A DNA stretch of 64,000 nucleotides from Mycobacterium paraense (lineage in GTDB: Bacteria; Actinomycetota; Actinomycetes; Mycobacteriales; Mycobacteriaceae), in assembly GCF_002101815.1 (NCBI RefSeq), contig NZ_LQPM01000001.1:1-64000 (forward strand). Reading direction: 5' to 3'. Position numbers and translations under genes: made by a program. Under the pieces are notes generated by a model, which was not told the origin of the DNA, did no database searches, and saw only the letters and a program-made list of their open reading frames with translations. This document shows, piece by piece, positions 1 through 9,026 of the stretch (its first letter is position 1; every line of letters starts with the position of its first letter).

Positions 1-1346
1 CCCCCGCCGCCCGCGGCCACGAGACTGCCGGCGGTGCCGCCCCCGGCGAAGCCGTTGGCGCCGCCAGCGCCGCCGCCGACACCCTGGCCTGCCGTGCCTG
101 TGCCGCCGCCGGCCCCAAACCCATTGGCCGCCGACTCGCCGCCGCCGCCACCACCTCCACCCGCACCGCCGACGGCGCCTACGGCGCCGCCGCCTTGGCC
201 GCCGCGGCCGCCGCCCGAGATGACGTCGCTGCCAACGTTGACCATCTCGACAGTGCCGCCGGCACCTCCGACGCCGCCCGCACCGCCGGCGCCCCCGCCG
301 GTGCTGTCGCCGCCTTCTCCCCCGCCGCCACCGCCACCGCCGCCAATAGCGGTACCGGCGGTGCCGGTGTTGGTCAGGAGGCCGCCACCGCCGGCGCCGC
401 CGTTGCCACCGACGCCGCCGACGGCTCCGTCACCGCCGTTGCCGCCGCTGCCACCATGGCCCCCAAGGACATTGAGGTTGCTGCCGAACACGTCGTTGGC
501 CCCACCGACACCACCGGTGCCGCCGGCGCCACCGTTGCCGTCGGCCCCGCCCTGGCCCCCGAACAATTCCGCGGCCTGGCCGCCGACCCCGCCGCTGCCG
601 CCGAGGCCACCGTTGCCGCCGTTGGTGGCGGCGGTCGTGGGGCTCAAGGTGTCCCCGCCGGCTCCGCCGGTCCCACCGATGCCGCCGGCACCACCGGCTC
701 CGCCACCGCCCAGGAACAGTCCGCCGCGGCCGCCGGCCCCGCCGTTGCCTCCGTTACCGCCGGCGCCGCCGTTGGCGTGGGTCGCGGCAGAGCCCGCAGT
801 GCCGGGGGTGCCGTTGCCGCCGTCCCCGCCACGGCCGCCGTTGCCGAAGAAGAAGGCGTTACCGCCTTTGCCACCGGGCTGTCCGGGCGCCCCGGATCCG
901 CCATTGCCGCCGTTACCCCAAAAAATGCCACCCGGCCCGCCCGGCTGCCCGGTCCCAGGCGCCCCGTTCGTGCCGTTGCCGATCAACGGGGTCCCAAACA
1001 ATGCGTCAGTGGGCGCATTGATCACTCCGCGCACGTCTTGCCAAACGGTCTGCAACGGCGAGACGTTGGCCGCCTCGGTGGCCGTATAGGCGCCCCCCGC
1101 GCTGTTCAGCGCCTGGACAAACTGGGCATGAAACGCCGCTTCCTGCGCAGCGAGCGCCTGAAAATCCTGGCCGTGGTCGGAGAACAGCGCCGCAATCGCC
1201 GCCGACACCTCATCTCTACCGGCGGCCAGAAGCCCCGTCGTCGCGGCCGCCGCCGCGACGTTGGCTGCGGTGAGCTTCGAGCTGATACCGGCCAAATCCG
1301 TTGCCGCCGAGGTCATTATCTCCGGCGCCGCGATCACATAGGACAT
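1..1346 (-). CDS. PE_PGRS family protein (3' part outside window)
   Basis: The N-terminus begins MSYVIAAPE and carries a PE domain over about residues 1-95, with a type VII secretion YxxxE signal (Y87 to E91, in YTATE). A linker follows containing GTPLIGNG, the usual boundary between PE and PGRS parts, then hundreds of residues of Gly-Gly-Asn/Ala/X repeats running off the window edge. The start is ATG at 1344-1346 with an AGGTGGG ribosome site just upstream. PE_PGRS proteins are secreted or surface exposed through ESX-5; individual functions are mostly unknown. The gene lies alone, upstream of a small hypothetical on the same strand. Family assignment is secure; the C-terminus and total length cannot be seen. 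Confidence 0.93.
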   Translation of the reverse strand, partial: MSYVIAAPEIMTSAATDLAGISSKLTAANVAAAAATTGLLAAGRDEVSAAIAALFSDHGQDFQALAAQEAAFHAQFVQALNSAGGAYTATEAANVSPLQTVWQDVRGVINAPTDALFGTPLIGNGTNGAPGTGQPGGPGGIFWGNGGNGGSGAPGQPGGKGGNAFFFGNGGRGGDGGNGTPGTAGSAATHANGGAGGNGGNGGAGGRGGLFLGGGGAGGAGGIGGTGGAGGDTLSPTTAATNGGNGGLGGSGGVGGQAAELFGGQGGADGNGGAGGTGGVGGANDVFGSNLNVLGGHGGSGGNGGDGAVGGVGGNGGAGGGGLLTNTGTAGTAIGGGGGGGGGEGGDSTGGGAGGAGGVGGAGGTVEMVNVGSDVISGGGRGGQGGGAVGAVGGAGGGGGGGGESAANGFGAGGGTGTAGQGVGGGAGGANGFAGGGTAGSLVAAGGG

Positions 1347-1496
1347 GTCGGCCCACCTGCCTAGCGAGCCCCCTGGTTGTCACCTGGCTCGGCGGTCCTC
1401 CACCGTCAGAACAAGAAGGATTCTAGGCCTGCCGGTCCCAAAGCACACCCACTGCGATCGCTCAAATCGGTGATCTCGGGGTGCGCCGCGGCCGCA

Positions 1497-1784
1497 CTAT
1501 CCTTCGGCCGAGTCGGCCGCCGCGATCAACGCGCCCGCCAGCTTCCGCGCTTCGGCCGGCGTGATGATCGGGGTGTCCGGGCAGTCGATGATGATCTCGC
1601 GCAACGCGTGCCCGTCCGCGTATTGCAGGCCGATCACCGATACCACGACGTCGGCGCGTCGGCCGTCGTTGGTGGTGTGCTTGATTTTCCATTCGGGGCC
1701 ATCGAATGCCCGGAAGCCCCCTTCGAGGTAGTCCCATTCGTCGACGCAGGTCGCCCGGGCGGGTGGGGCAAGGTTGGGTTTCAT
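1497..1784 (-). CDS. small conserved-looking hypothetical protein
   Basis: 95 residues, start ATG preceded by a GGAAAGGA ribosome site about 8 nt away. The sequence alternates hydrophobic and charged residues (WKIKHTT, VVVSVIG) and ends in a helix ITPAEARKLAGALIAAADSA, a tail that recurs in several small mycobacterial hypothetical proteins I remember. No signal peptide, membrane segment or catalytic motif is visible. The good ribosome site and protein-like composition support a real gene; no function can be assigned. Confidence 0.72.
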   Translation of the reverse strand: MKPNLAPPARATCVDEWDYLEGGFRAFDGPEWKIKHTTNDGRRADVVVSVIGLQYADGHALREIIIDCPDTPIITPAEARKLAGALIAAADSAEG

Positions 1785-1873
1785 GGCTAGATCCTTTCCA
1801 CGATTCCCCCCGCGGGCACGAGTAGTCCACTACGTCAATCGACCGCGCCTGGCGCCGGACGGCGCGAAGGCGG

Positions 1874-3364
1874 CTACGGCAACACGGTATGCATCAGCAT
1901 CACGTCGTAGGCCGACCACAGCGACAGGTTGAAGTACAGATCCCGCCCCGACGACCAGGGGTGGATCATCGGCGCGTAGATGCCGCCGGGCATCGAGAAT
2001 GCCGACACCAGCGGTTGCTCCCCGCTCCACGGTCCCGTGGGCGTCGGCGCGGTCCGCGCCACCACGTCATTGCTGCCGCCGTTGGTATACAGCACCAGGT
2101 ACTGCTTGAGGTAGCTGTTGTACTGGGCCGACATCTCACCCACGGGTCCGGGCCACAGCGGCGTCGCCGCCCCCGGATTGGCCGCGACCCAGTGTCCGCC
2201 GTTGTCGCCGTTCCAGTACTGGTACTTGCTCAGGTCCGGAAGGTAGTTCGGGGGAACCCGCGACAGAAACGTCGCGCCGCCGCGCCCCGACGGCGTGCCG
2301 AACTGGTAGAGGTAGCCGTCGTTGCCCTTCATGAAGGCGCCCATCTGGAAGTTCTCGTTCCCGGGCGTGAACCCCATCCCCGGGATGGCATCGGGCGAGG
2401 CGGTGCGGATGGTGCTCGGGAAGATCCCCCAGTTCTGGCCGTTGTCAACGGATCTCGCGATCGCCGAGTAGTTCGTGCTCCATTCCCCGTCGCGACCCCA
2501 CTGCCTGATGGACATGTAGCTCATGTACTGGGTCCGCCCCAGGGAGATGGCGGCGGTCGGAATGATGCCCGTCTCGTGCGTGGCCTTGTGGATGGTGTTG
2601 ACGACCTGCTTGGAAAGGCCGGTGGTCCACACCGGCGAGCCGGAGTATCGGTCGTTGGGCACGCCGTCGGAGATGTGGATTCCGTGCGAGAGGTCGCGGT
2701 CCGAACTGCGGAACAGCACGTTGTAGCGCCATTGCTGACCGTGCACCTTGCAGTAGCCGAAGGTGTCACCGAACGCCATCAGGACCTGGCGGTTGGCGGG
2801 ATCGCCGTTGTCCCAAGCGATCCCGAGGTCGGTCCCGGATATGCCGAAGCGTTGCAGGGTCTTGTTGGGGCCGTCGGTTCCGGTCACCCAGTCGACGAGC
2901 GACGTCGGGGCGCCCGCGATGTTCGCCGGAGGCGCCGCCGGTTCGGGCTGCGGCGGCACCGGCGCCGCGTTGGGCTGGAGCTGGTTGGCGTTCGGCGGCT
3001 GCGGGACGCCGGGCGCGGGCGGATTCGGCCCGGGCGGCGGCACCACCCCGGCTTGGGGTTGGATCGGCGCGGAGTACCGCTGGCCCCCGGCTCCCGGCTT
3101 GAGGAACGACGAGATCAGCGGACCCAGCTTCGGCAACGGCGCCTGGTCGTTCGCGTGCGAGGGCCTGCGCCCCGTCGGCGGTTGGACGACCGGCTGGGGC
3201 GCGGGCATCGCCGGCGGCGCGGCCGGCGGATCGACGTTGGCTTCCGGCGCGCTGCAGGGCGTCGCGTTCGCCGACGGTGCCGGGCCTATCGCCACGAAGA
3301 AACCGATGGCGGTCATCGACGCCACCGATAGCGATAGGACTCGAGGAATCGCCGTCAAGGTCAC
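1874..3364 (-). CDS. secreted DUF4185 domain protein, possible D-arabinan-active hydrolase
   Basis: 496 residues. An N-terminal signal peptide (hydrophobic residues about 8-33, likely cleavage after ANA) is followed by a proline-rich segment to about residue 150. A DUF4185 domain then fills the rest, recognisable by GTDLGIAWDNGD, AFGDTFGYC and WRYNVLFRSSDRDL. Some DUF4185 proteins of actinobacteria have been shown to be endo-D-arabinanases (family GH183), so cleavage of mycobacterial arabinan is a family-based hypothesis, not shown here. The start is GTG at 3362-3364; the nearest GGGAAGG lies only 1 nt from it, so a slightly different start is possible. No operon partner is evident. Confidence 0.85.
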   Translation of the reverse strand: MTLTAIPRVLSLSVASMTAIGFFVAIGPAPSANATPCSAPEANVDPPAAPPAMPAPQPVVQPPTGRRPSHANDQAPLPKLGPLISSFLKPGAGGQRYSAPIQPQAGVVPPPGPNPPAPGVPQPPNANQLQPNAAPVPPQPEPAAPPANIAGAPTSLVDWVTGTDGPNKTLQRFGISGTDLGIAWDNGDPANRQVLMAFGDTFGYCKVHGQQWRYNVLFRSSDRDLSHGIHISDGVPNDRYSGSPVWTTGLSKQVVNTIHKATHETGIIPTAAISLGRTQYMSYMSIRQWGRDGEWSTNYSAIARSVDNGQNWGIFPSTIRTASPDAIPGMGFTPGNENFQMGAFMKGNDGYLYQFGTPSGRGGATFLSRVPPNYLPDLSKYQYWNGDNGGHWVAANPGAATPLWPGPVGEMSAQYNSYLKQYLVLYTNGGSNDVVARTAPTPTGPWSGEQPLVSAFSMPGGIYAPMIHPWSSGRDLYFNLSLWSAYDVMLMHTVLP

Positions 3365-3658
3365 ACCTTCCCAGGAGCAGGCCGTCGCATTGACGTCCGC
3401 AGTTGGCTCATGTGACGATAGTGATCAGCGTGGCTTCTGTGACCAGTGATGTGCTGATAGGTATCCATCCGTGACCGTGTCGCAACGCATCGGTTTCCCG
3501 CGACGAGGCCGACGGTTGTCGCTGTGAGGCGGGCACGGCGGCGCATCCTCGAGATCACCTCGGACCCGTGACGCCAAGGGGCGAAGCCGGCCCGGCCGCG
3601 GTACGCTCCCATCCGGCAGCACACCACGGTCGGCACCGCCAGACCAAGGAGGCATCCG
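3365..3658. other. intergenic region between divergent genes
   Basis: This 294-base stretch separates the DUF4185 gene (leftward) from the MFS transporter (rightward). I see the transporter ribosome site AAGGAGG at 3646-3652 but no convincing ORF, RNA gene or strong palindrome. Confidence 0.5.
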
Positions 3659-5080
3659 GTGAGCGTCCCGAATCAGTTGCCGCCGGACCCATTCCAGCGG
3701 CCCGCTTTTCTTCGGCGTGTGGTTGCGGCGTCCATGGCCGGCACCGTCGTCGAATGGTATGAGTTCTTCCTGTACGGCACGGCCGCCACACTGGTGTTCA
3801 GCAAGGTGTTCTTTCCGCGCGGGGGCAACGAACTCGACGCCATCCTCGCCGCCTTCGTGACCTACGCCGTCGGCTTCGCTGCCCGCCCGCTGGGCGGCGT
3901 CGTCTTCGGCCACTTCGGCGACCGGTATGGGCGCAAGAAGCTGCTGCAGTTCAGCCTGCTGCTGGTGGGTGCCGCGACCGTCCTCATGGGCTGCCTGCCC
4001 TCGTTCGCGCAGATCGGCTACTGGGCCCCCACGCTGTTGGTGGTGCTGCGCTTCTTCCAGGGCTTCGCCGTCGGCGGCGAATGGGGCGGCGCCGTGCTGC
4101 TTGTCGCGGAGCACAGCCCGAAGCTCACCCGCGGTTTCTGGGCGAGCTGGCCGCAGGCGGCCGTGCCCGGGGGCAACATGCTGGCCACCGTCGTCCTGCT
4201 CGGCCTCACGTCGACGCTGTCGGACGCGGCGTTTCTGAGCTGGGGGTGGCGCGTCGCGTTCTGGTTGTCGGCGGTCGTCGTGCTGATCGGCTACTACATC
4301 CGCACGAAGGTGACGGACGCGCCCATCTTCCTCGCGGCCCAGCAGGAGGCCGAGCGCTCCAAGACGAGCCAGCTCGGCGTGGTCGAGGTATTAAAGCGTT
4401 ATCCGCGTGGCGTTTTCACCGCGATGGGGCTGCGCTTCGGCGAGAACACGATGTACTACCTGGTGGTCACCTTCTCCATCACGTACCTCAAGGTGCAGGT
4501 GCACGCCAACACGAAGGTCATCCTGTGGTGGCTGCTGGCCGCCCACGCCGTGCACTTCGTGGTCATTCCGCTGGTCGGGCGCCTCAGCGACCGATTCGGC
4601 AGGCGCCCAATCTATTTCGTTGGCGCGCTCTGCGCCTGCACCTGGGGCTTCTTCGCCTTCCCGATGATGGACAGCCGGCAGAACGCGGTCATCATGACGG
4701 CGATCGTCATCGGTCTGGTGTTCCACGGCCTGATGTACGCGGTGCAGCCGGCGGCCATGGCGGAGATGTTCCCGACGCGGATGCGCTACTCCGGGGTGTC
4801 GCTCGGCTATCAGGTCACCTCCATCGTGGCCGGTTCGCTTGCGCCGATCATCGCCGTCCGGCTGCTCGAGACGTACAAGTCCTCGGTGCCCATCTCGTGG
4901 TACCTGGCGGGCACCGCGGCGGTGAGCGCGGTGGCCGCCCTGGCCGCCCGCGAGACCAAAGGCATCGACTTGGCGGCCGTGGACCTCGCCGACGCCGAAG
5001 CCCTCCGGGGCCGCGCGACCACAGCCGCGCCGCGCGCGGATGGACCGGAACCGACGGAGCTTGTCGAGGGCCCCGTTTAG
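3659..5080 (+). CDS. MFS transporter, metabolite:H+ symporter (MHS) type
   Basis: 473 residues with about twelve hydrophobic segments. The first loop has the MFS signature GHFGDRYGRKK, and the mirrored loop in the second half reads GRLSDRFGRR. The N-terminal motif VVEWYEFFLYG and the VGGEWGGAVLL motif are typical of the MHS subfamily (shikimate, proline/betaine, alpha-ketoglutarate carriers), which import organic acids or osmolytes with protons across the inner membrane. Substrate cannot be read from sequence. Start GTG at 3659 follows a perfect AAGGAGG at 6-nt spacing. It is monocistronic: the next gene begins 229 nt downstream. Confidence 0.92.
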   Translation: MSVPNQLPPDPFQRPAFLRRVVAASMAGTVVEWYEFFLYGTAATLVFSKVFFPRGGNELDAILAAFVTYAVGFAARPLGGVVFGHFGDRYGRKKLLQFSLLLVGAATVLMGCLPSFAQIGYWAPTLLVVLRFFQGFAVGGEWGGAVLLVAEHSPKLTRGFWASWPQAAVPGGNMLATVVLLGLTSTLSDAAFLSWGWRVAFWLSAVVVLIGYYIRTKVTDAPIFLAAQQEAERSKTSQLGVVEVLKRYPRGVFTAMGLRFGENTMYYLVVTFSITYLKVQVHANTKVILWWLLAAHAVHFVVIPLVGRLSDRFGRRPIYFVGALCACTWGFFAFPMMDSRQNAVIMTAIVIGLVFHGLMYAVQPAAMAEMFPTRMRYSGVSLGYQVTSIVAGSLAPIIAVRLLETYKSSVPISWYLAGTAAVSAVAALAARETKGIDLAAVDLADAEALRGRATTAAPRADGPEPTELVEGPV

Positions 5081-5173
5081 CACTGGCGCCGCCCTGAACA
5101 GCGCAAAGGCGAATTGAACCAGTTCAGCAAGCATTCGTGGTTCCGCTATCCCGTTATTTCGTAATGTTTGTCA

Positions 5174-5188
5174 ACCGCCCCGGGCGGT
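5174..5188. promoter_or_regulatory. perfect palindrome in MFS-thiolase intergenic region
   Basis: ACCGCCC-C-GGGCGGT is a perfect inverted repeat about 120 nt before the thiolase operon. It may be an operator for that operon or part of a transcription end for the transporter. The rest of 5081-5309 shows nothing else I can support. Confidence 0.35.
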
Positions 5189-5309
5189 AATGATCCAAAA
5201 GAGGCGTGCGCGTCGGCCGGCCTTCGCGCCCGTCTAGGTCCCGTCGGTTCAGCCCGAGAGCCGACGGGGCCGCCCTCATTTTCGGGCCTCGCGGAGTAGC
5301 GTTCCGCGT

Positions 5310-6536
5310 ATGGACGGCTCGGCGGGCGTGTGGATCCTGGGCGGCTACCAAAGCGATTTCGCCCGCAATCTCACCAGGGAAGGTCGCGACTTCGCCTCGT
5401 TGACCGCCGAGGTCGTCCAGGGCACGCTGGCCGCCGCGAAAATCCCCGCCGCTGACGTCGGCGTCGTTCACGTGGGCAACGCGTTCGGCGAGATGTTCGC
5501 GAGCCAGGGTCACCTCGGGGCGATGCCGGCGACGGTGTGCGACGAACTCTGGGACACGCCGGCCTCGCGGCACGAGGCTGCGTGCGCGTCGGGCAGCGTG
5601 GCGGCGCTGGCGGCGATGGCCGATCTGCGGTCGGGCGCCTACGACGCCGCGCTGGTGGTGGGTGTCGAACTGGAGAAGACGGTGCCCGGTGACACAGCCG
5701 CGCAGCACCTCGGCGCCGCCGCCTGGACCGGGCACGAAGGGGCCGGGGCGCGTTACCTGTGGCCGTCGATGTTCGCCGAGGTCGCCGAAGAGTACGACCG
5801 GCGCTACGGCTTGGACGACGCGCATCTGCGGGCCATCGCGCAGCTCAACTTCGCCAACGCGCGGCGCAACCCCAACGCCCAGACGCGCGGATGGACAGTT
5901 CCCGACCCGATCAGTGACGACGACGCGACCAACCCGATCACCGAAGGCCGGCTGCGCCGCCTCGACTGCAGCCAGATGACCGACGGCGGTGCGGGGTTGG
6001 TCCTGGTCAACGACGCGTATCTGCGCGACCACCCGAAGGCGCGCCCGATGGGCCGCATCGACGGCTGGGGTCACCGCACGGTCGGGTTGGGTCTGCGACA
6101 GAAGCTCGACCGTGCCGCCGACGATCCGTACGTGGTGCCCCATGTGCGGGCGGCGGTGCTCGATGCCCTGCGCCGCGCGCGGGCGACGCTCGACAACCTC
6201 GACGGGTTCGAGGTGCACGACTGCTTCACGCCCAGCGAGTACCTGGCCATCGACCACCTCGGGCTGACCGGCCCGGGCGAGTCGTGGAAGGCCATCGAAA
6301 ACGGCGAGATCGAGATCGGCGGCCGGCTGCCCATCAACCCCAGCGGCGGACTGATCGGTGGCGGCCATCCCGTCGGGGCGTCCGGTGTGCGGATGCTGCT
6401 CGACGCGGCCAAGCAGGTCAGCGGCGGAGCCGGCGACTACCAGGTCGCCGACGCCAGGACGTTCGGCACCCTGAACTTCGGCGGCAGCACCGCCACCACC
6501 GTCAGCTTCGTCGTGAGTGCAACCGAAGGTTCGTAA
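5310..6536 (+). CDS. thiolase-fold protein (acetyl-CoA acetyltransferase / SCP-x type), Rv0914c-like
   Basis: 408 residues with thiolase landmarks: nucleophile Cys92 in AACASGS, His303 in EVHDCFTPSE, the position where classical thiolases have NEAF, and His353 in GGGHPVGASG. The HDCF version is typical of SCP-x/lipid-transfer thiolases, which cleave 3-ketoacyl-CoA derived from branched or sterol-like side chains; the substrate here is unknown. All three expected residues are present, so it should be active. The gene is first of a three-gene operon; its TAA is followed after 2 nt by the carotenoid oxygenase start. By order and remembered sequence it corresponds to M. tuberculosis Rv0914c. Confidence 0.9.
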   Translation: MDGSAGVWILGGYQSDFARNLTREGRDFASLTAEVVQGTLAAAKIPAADVGVVHVGNAFGEMFASQGHLGAMPATVCDELWDTPASRHEAACASGSVAALAAMADLRSGAYDAALVVGVELEKTVPGDTAAQHLGAAAWTGHEGAGARYLWPSMFAEVAEEYDRRYGLDDAHLRAIAQLNFANARRNPNAQTRGWTVPDPISDDDATNPITEGRLRRLDCSQMTDGGAGLVLVNDAYLRDHPKARPMGRIDGWGHRTVGLGLRQKLDRAADDPYVVPHVRAAVLDALRRARATLDNLDGFEVHDCFTPSEYLAIDHLGLTGPGESWKAIENGEIEIGGRLPINPSGGLIGGGHPVGASGVRMLLDAAKQVSGGAGDYQVADARTFGTLNFGGSTATTVSFVVSATEGS

Positions 6537-6538
6537 GC

Positions 6539-8053
6539 ATGGATGTTGAGATCGTCGGCAAGTTCCTGTCGACCCTGCCCGATGACGACGACCATCCCTA
6601 CCGGACCGGCCCCTGGCGCCCCCAGACGACGGAGTGGGACGCCGACGACCTCACCGCCGTGGAGGGCGAAATCCCCCACGACCTGGACGGCATCTACCTG
6701 CGCAACACCGAGAACCCGCTGCACCCGGCGCTCAAGACCTATCACCCCTTCGACGGCGACGGCATGCTGCACGTGGTCGGATTCCGGGACGGAAAGGCCT
6801 TCTACCGCAACCGCTTTGTCCGCACGGACGGGTTCCTGGCGGAGAACGAGGCCGGCGAGCCGCTGTGGCCGGGCCTGGCCGAGGCGGTGCAACTGACCAC
6901 ACGGGAGGACGGTTGGGGCGCTCGCACCCGGATGAAGGACGCGTCGAGCACCGACGTGATCGTCCACCGCGGTATCGCGCTGACCAGCTTCTACCAGTGC
7001 GGCGACCTGTACCGGCTCGACCCGTACTCCGCCAACACCCTCGGCAAGGAGACCTGGAACGGTCGCTTCCCCACCGACTGGGGCGCGTCGGCGCACCCCA
7101 AGGTGGACGGCAAGACTGGCGAGTTGCTGTTCTTCAACTACAGCAAGCAAGAGCCCTACATGCGCTACGGCGTGGTCGACGAGAGCGACGAGCTGGCCCA
7201 CTACGTCGACATCCCGCTGCCCGGGCCGCGGCTGCCGCACGACATGGCGTTCACCGAAAACTACGTGATACTCAACGATTTTCCGTTGTTCTGGGATCCG
7301 AGGCTGCTCGAGCACGACGTGCACCTGCCGCGCTTCTACCCCGACATTCCGTCGCGCTTCGCGGTGCTCCCCCGCCGCGGCTCGACGGACGACATCCGAT
7401 GGTTCGAGGCGGACCCCACCTTCGTGCTGCACTTCGTCAACGCCTACGAGGACGGCGACGAGATCGTGCTCGACGGCTTCTTTGAAGGCGATCCGCAACC
7501 GCTGGACACCGGCGGAACCAAGTGGGACAAGCTCTTTCGCTTCCTGGCGCTGGATCGCCTGCAGGCCCGGCTGCACCGGTGGCGCTTCAACGTGGTGACC
7601 GGCGCGGTGAAGGAAGAGCAACTGTCGGAATCGATCACCGAGTTCGGCACCATCAATCCCGACTACGCGGCGCGCGATTACCGCTACACCTACGCCGCCA
7701 CGGGCAGACCGGGCTGGTTCCTGTTCGACGGCCTGGTCAAACACGACCTGCTCACCGGGAACGAGGAAGGCGTCTCCTTCGGCGACGGTGTCTACGGCAG
7801 CGAGACCGCCATGGCGCCGCGGGTCGGCGCCACCGGCGAGGACGACGGCTACCTCGTCACGCTGACCACCGACATGAATGCCGATGCCTCCTACTGCGTG
7901 GTCTTCGACGCCGCCCGCATCGCCGACGGCCCGGTGTGCAAACTCCAACTCCCCGAACGCATTTCCAGCGGCACGCATTCGACGTGGGCGCCCGGCGACC
8001 AGCTGCGACGCTGGCACACGTCGGAGTCGGCGCCCAGCGGGCTGGGGCTGTGA
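6539..8053 (+). CDS. carotenoid cleavage oxygenase family protein, Rv0913c-like
   Basis: 504 residues of the seven-bladed propeller RPE65/carotenoid oxygenase family. The four iron-ligand histidines appear at His186 (GASAHPKVD), His234 (LPHDMAFTENYVIL), His298 (FVLHFVNAYEDG) and His480 (GTHSTWAPGD), all intact. Such enzymes split a conjugated or styrene-type C=C bond with O2 to give two carbonyl products; carotenoids, apocarotenoids and lignin-type stilbenes are known family substrates. The start ATG at 6539 lies 2 nt after the thiolase stop, and the following VOC gene overlaps its TGA, so the three are probably co-translated. Confidence 0.92.
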   Translation: MDVEIVGKFLSTLPDDDDHPYRTGPWRPQTTEWDADDLTAVEGEIPHDLDGIYLRNTENPLHPALKTYHPFDGDGMLHVVGFRDGKAFYRNRFVRTDGFLAENEAGEPLWPGLAEAVQLTTREDGWGARTRMKDASSTDVIVHRGIALTSFYQCGDLYRLDPYSANTLGKETWNGRFPTDWGASAHPKVDGKTGELLFFNYSKQEPYMRYGVVDESDELAHYVDIPLPGPRLPHDMAFTENYVILNDFPLFWDPRLLEHDVHLPRFYPDIPSRFAVLPRRGSTDDIRWFEADPTFVLHFVNAYEDGDEIVLDGFFEGDPQPLDTGGTKWDKLFRFLALDRLQARLHRWRFNVVTGAVKEEQLSESITEFGTINPDYAARDYRYTYAATGRPGWFLFDGLVKHDLLTGNEEGVSFGDGVYGSETAMAPRVGATGEDDGYLVTLTTDMNADASYCVVFDAARIADGPVCKLQLPERISSGTHSTWAPGDQLRRWHTSESAPSGLGL

Positions 8054-8538
8054 CGATGTATCCCGCATCCAACCATCGGGCCACCCACTGGCCCCCGCAT
8101 CTGGCGCCGCTCGGCGCCCTGCGCTTCGCCCGCCGCTCGTCGAACTTCGAAGAAACAGTGGGGTTTTACCGTGAGCTGGTCGGGCTGCCGCTCTACGAAA
8201 CGTTCGAGGCCAGCTACGGCAGCAACGGCACCATCTTCGGCATGCCCAGCTGGAACCTGACGCTGGAGATCGTCGAGTCGGTCGAGCCCGTCGCCGTCGA
8301 CGCCGGTGAACAGCTGTGCCTGTACTTCCCCGATCGGGAGTCGCAGCAGGCCGCGATCGCGCGCCTGCGGGCGGCGGGGCTGGCCCCGGTCGAGCAGCAC
8401 CCGTACTGGGAGGCGACGGGCGCGGTGACCTATCGCGACCCGGACGGCCGCGAAGTCGTCTTCGCGCCCTTCGTGTTCGGCGTCAACGAGCCCACCGACA
8501 GCGCCGGCTCGGGCAAGCACGAGTTCCCGTCGGCCTGA
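8050..8538 (+). CDS. VOC (glyoxalase/dioxygenase fold) protein
   Basis: 162 residues with one VOC domain: a beta-alpha-beta unit with SSNFEETVGFYRELVGLPLY near residues 27-46 and a C-terminal ATGAVTYRDPDGREVVFAPF, the usual metal-binding sheet region. VOC proteins are metal-dependent lyases, dioxygenases, isomerases or binding proteins, so the reaction is open. A GTG start at 8050 overlaps the upstream TGA as GTGA, suggesting translational coupling; an ATG two codons later (8056) is equally possible. As the third gene of the thiolase-oxygenase operon, it may act on the cleavage product. Confidence 0.85.
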   Translation: MTMYPASNHRATHWPPHLAPLGALRFARRSSNFEETVGFYRELVGLPLYETFEASYGSNGTIFGMPSWNLTLEIVESVEPVAVDAGEQLCLYFPDRESQQAAIARLRAAGLAPVEQHPYWEATGAVTYRDPDGREVVFAPFVFGVNEPTDSAGSGKHEFPSA

Positions 8539-8542
8539 GGCG

Positions 8543-8971
8543 TCAGCGGTCCGCTGCGGCCAGCGCCGTGATCACCGCGATGACGGAGCACGCCACCGCA
8601 AATCCGGCGCCCACCGCGCCGACGTAGAGCCCGTACTCGGCCGACACCGGCGGGTTGACGTTGAGCTTGTAATACCACACCGTCAGCGCCACGATCAGCA
8701 GCGAAATCACCAGCGCCGCAACCGAAGCCAGCTTCACCGACAGGCCACGCCCCACCATCGCCCCGGCCACCAGCAGCGACGAGGACAGCAACACGATGAG
8801 CTGTCCCGCGCCGAAGCCTCGCGGCAGTTCCAGGTTCCCGTGCGTGCCCCCGATGGCGCTGGCCCAGCCGCCGCCGTTGACGGCTGTCGTCAACCACGGC
8901 ATCCAGGCGCTCGCCGAAATCAGCAGGGCGAAAAACGCCACCAGCCAGCCAGGGCGCAGGCGGCGAGTCAT
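8543..8971 (-). CDS. four-TM membrane protein, Rv0912-like
   Basis: 142 residues with hydrophobic segments at roughly 8-25, 55-75, 80-98 and 115-138. A periplasmic loop after the first helix contains NGGGWASAIGGTHGNLELP. No catalytic motif is seen. It ends 4 nt from the convergent VOC gene. The ATG start has no ribosome site; instead TAATCT lies 7 nt upstream (8979-8984), fitting a leaderless mRNA. Order and sequence match M. tuberculosis Rv0912, function unknown. Confidence 0.82.
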   Translation of the reverse strand: MTRRLRPGWLVAFFALLISASAWMPWLTTAVNGGGWASAIGGTHGNLELPRGFGAGQLIVLLSSSLLVAGAMVGRGLSVKLASVAALVISLLIVALTVWYYKLNVNPPVSAEYGLYVGAVGAGFAVACSVIAVITALAAADR

Positions 8972-8978
8972 GGTTGGG

Positions 8979-8984
8979 AGATTA
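8979..8984 (-). promoter_or_regulatory. candidate -10 box, leaderless start
   Basis: TAATCT followed by exactly 7 nt and the ATG of the four-TM protein. There is no ribosome site, so transcription likely begins at the start codon. Confidence 0.5.
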
Positions 8985-9026
8985 GCTGACTCGCCGCCGC
9001 GCCGGTGTGACCAACGCCGGGGGGCG

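Noticed and set aside
1-1000. Regular short repeats resembling a CRISPR or minisatellite
   Set aside because: They are codon-level GGN-GGN repeats of the PGRS region with no uniform repeat-spacer pattern.
34-1364. Long plus-strand open frames rich in proline or alanine over the first 1.3 kb
   Set aside because: They are antisense and out-of-frame readings of the PE_PGRS gene; GC-rich glycine repeats keep all frames open.
6437-8068. Minus-strand frame of over 500 codons opposite the carotenoid oxygenase
   Set aside because: It is an antisense shadow of the oxygenase, which has all four iron ligands in the other strand.
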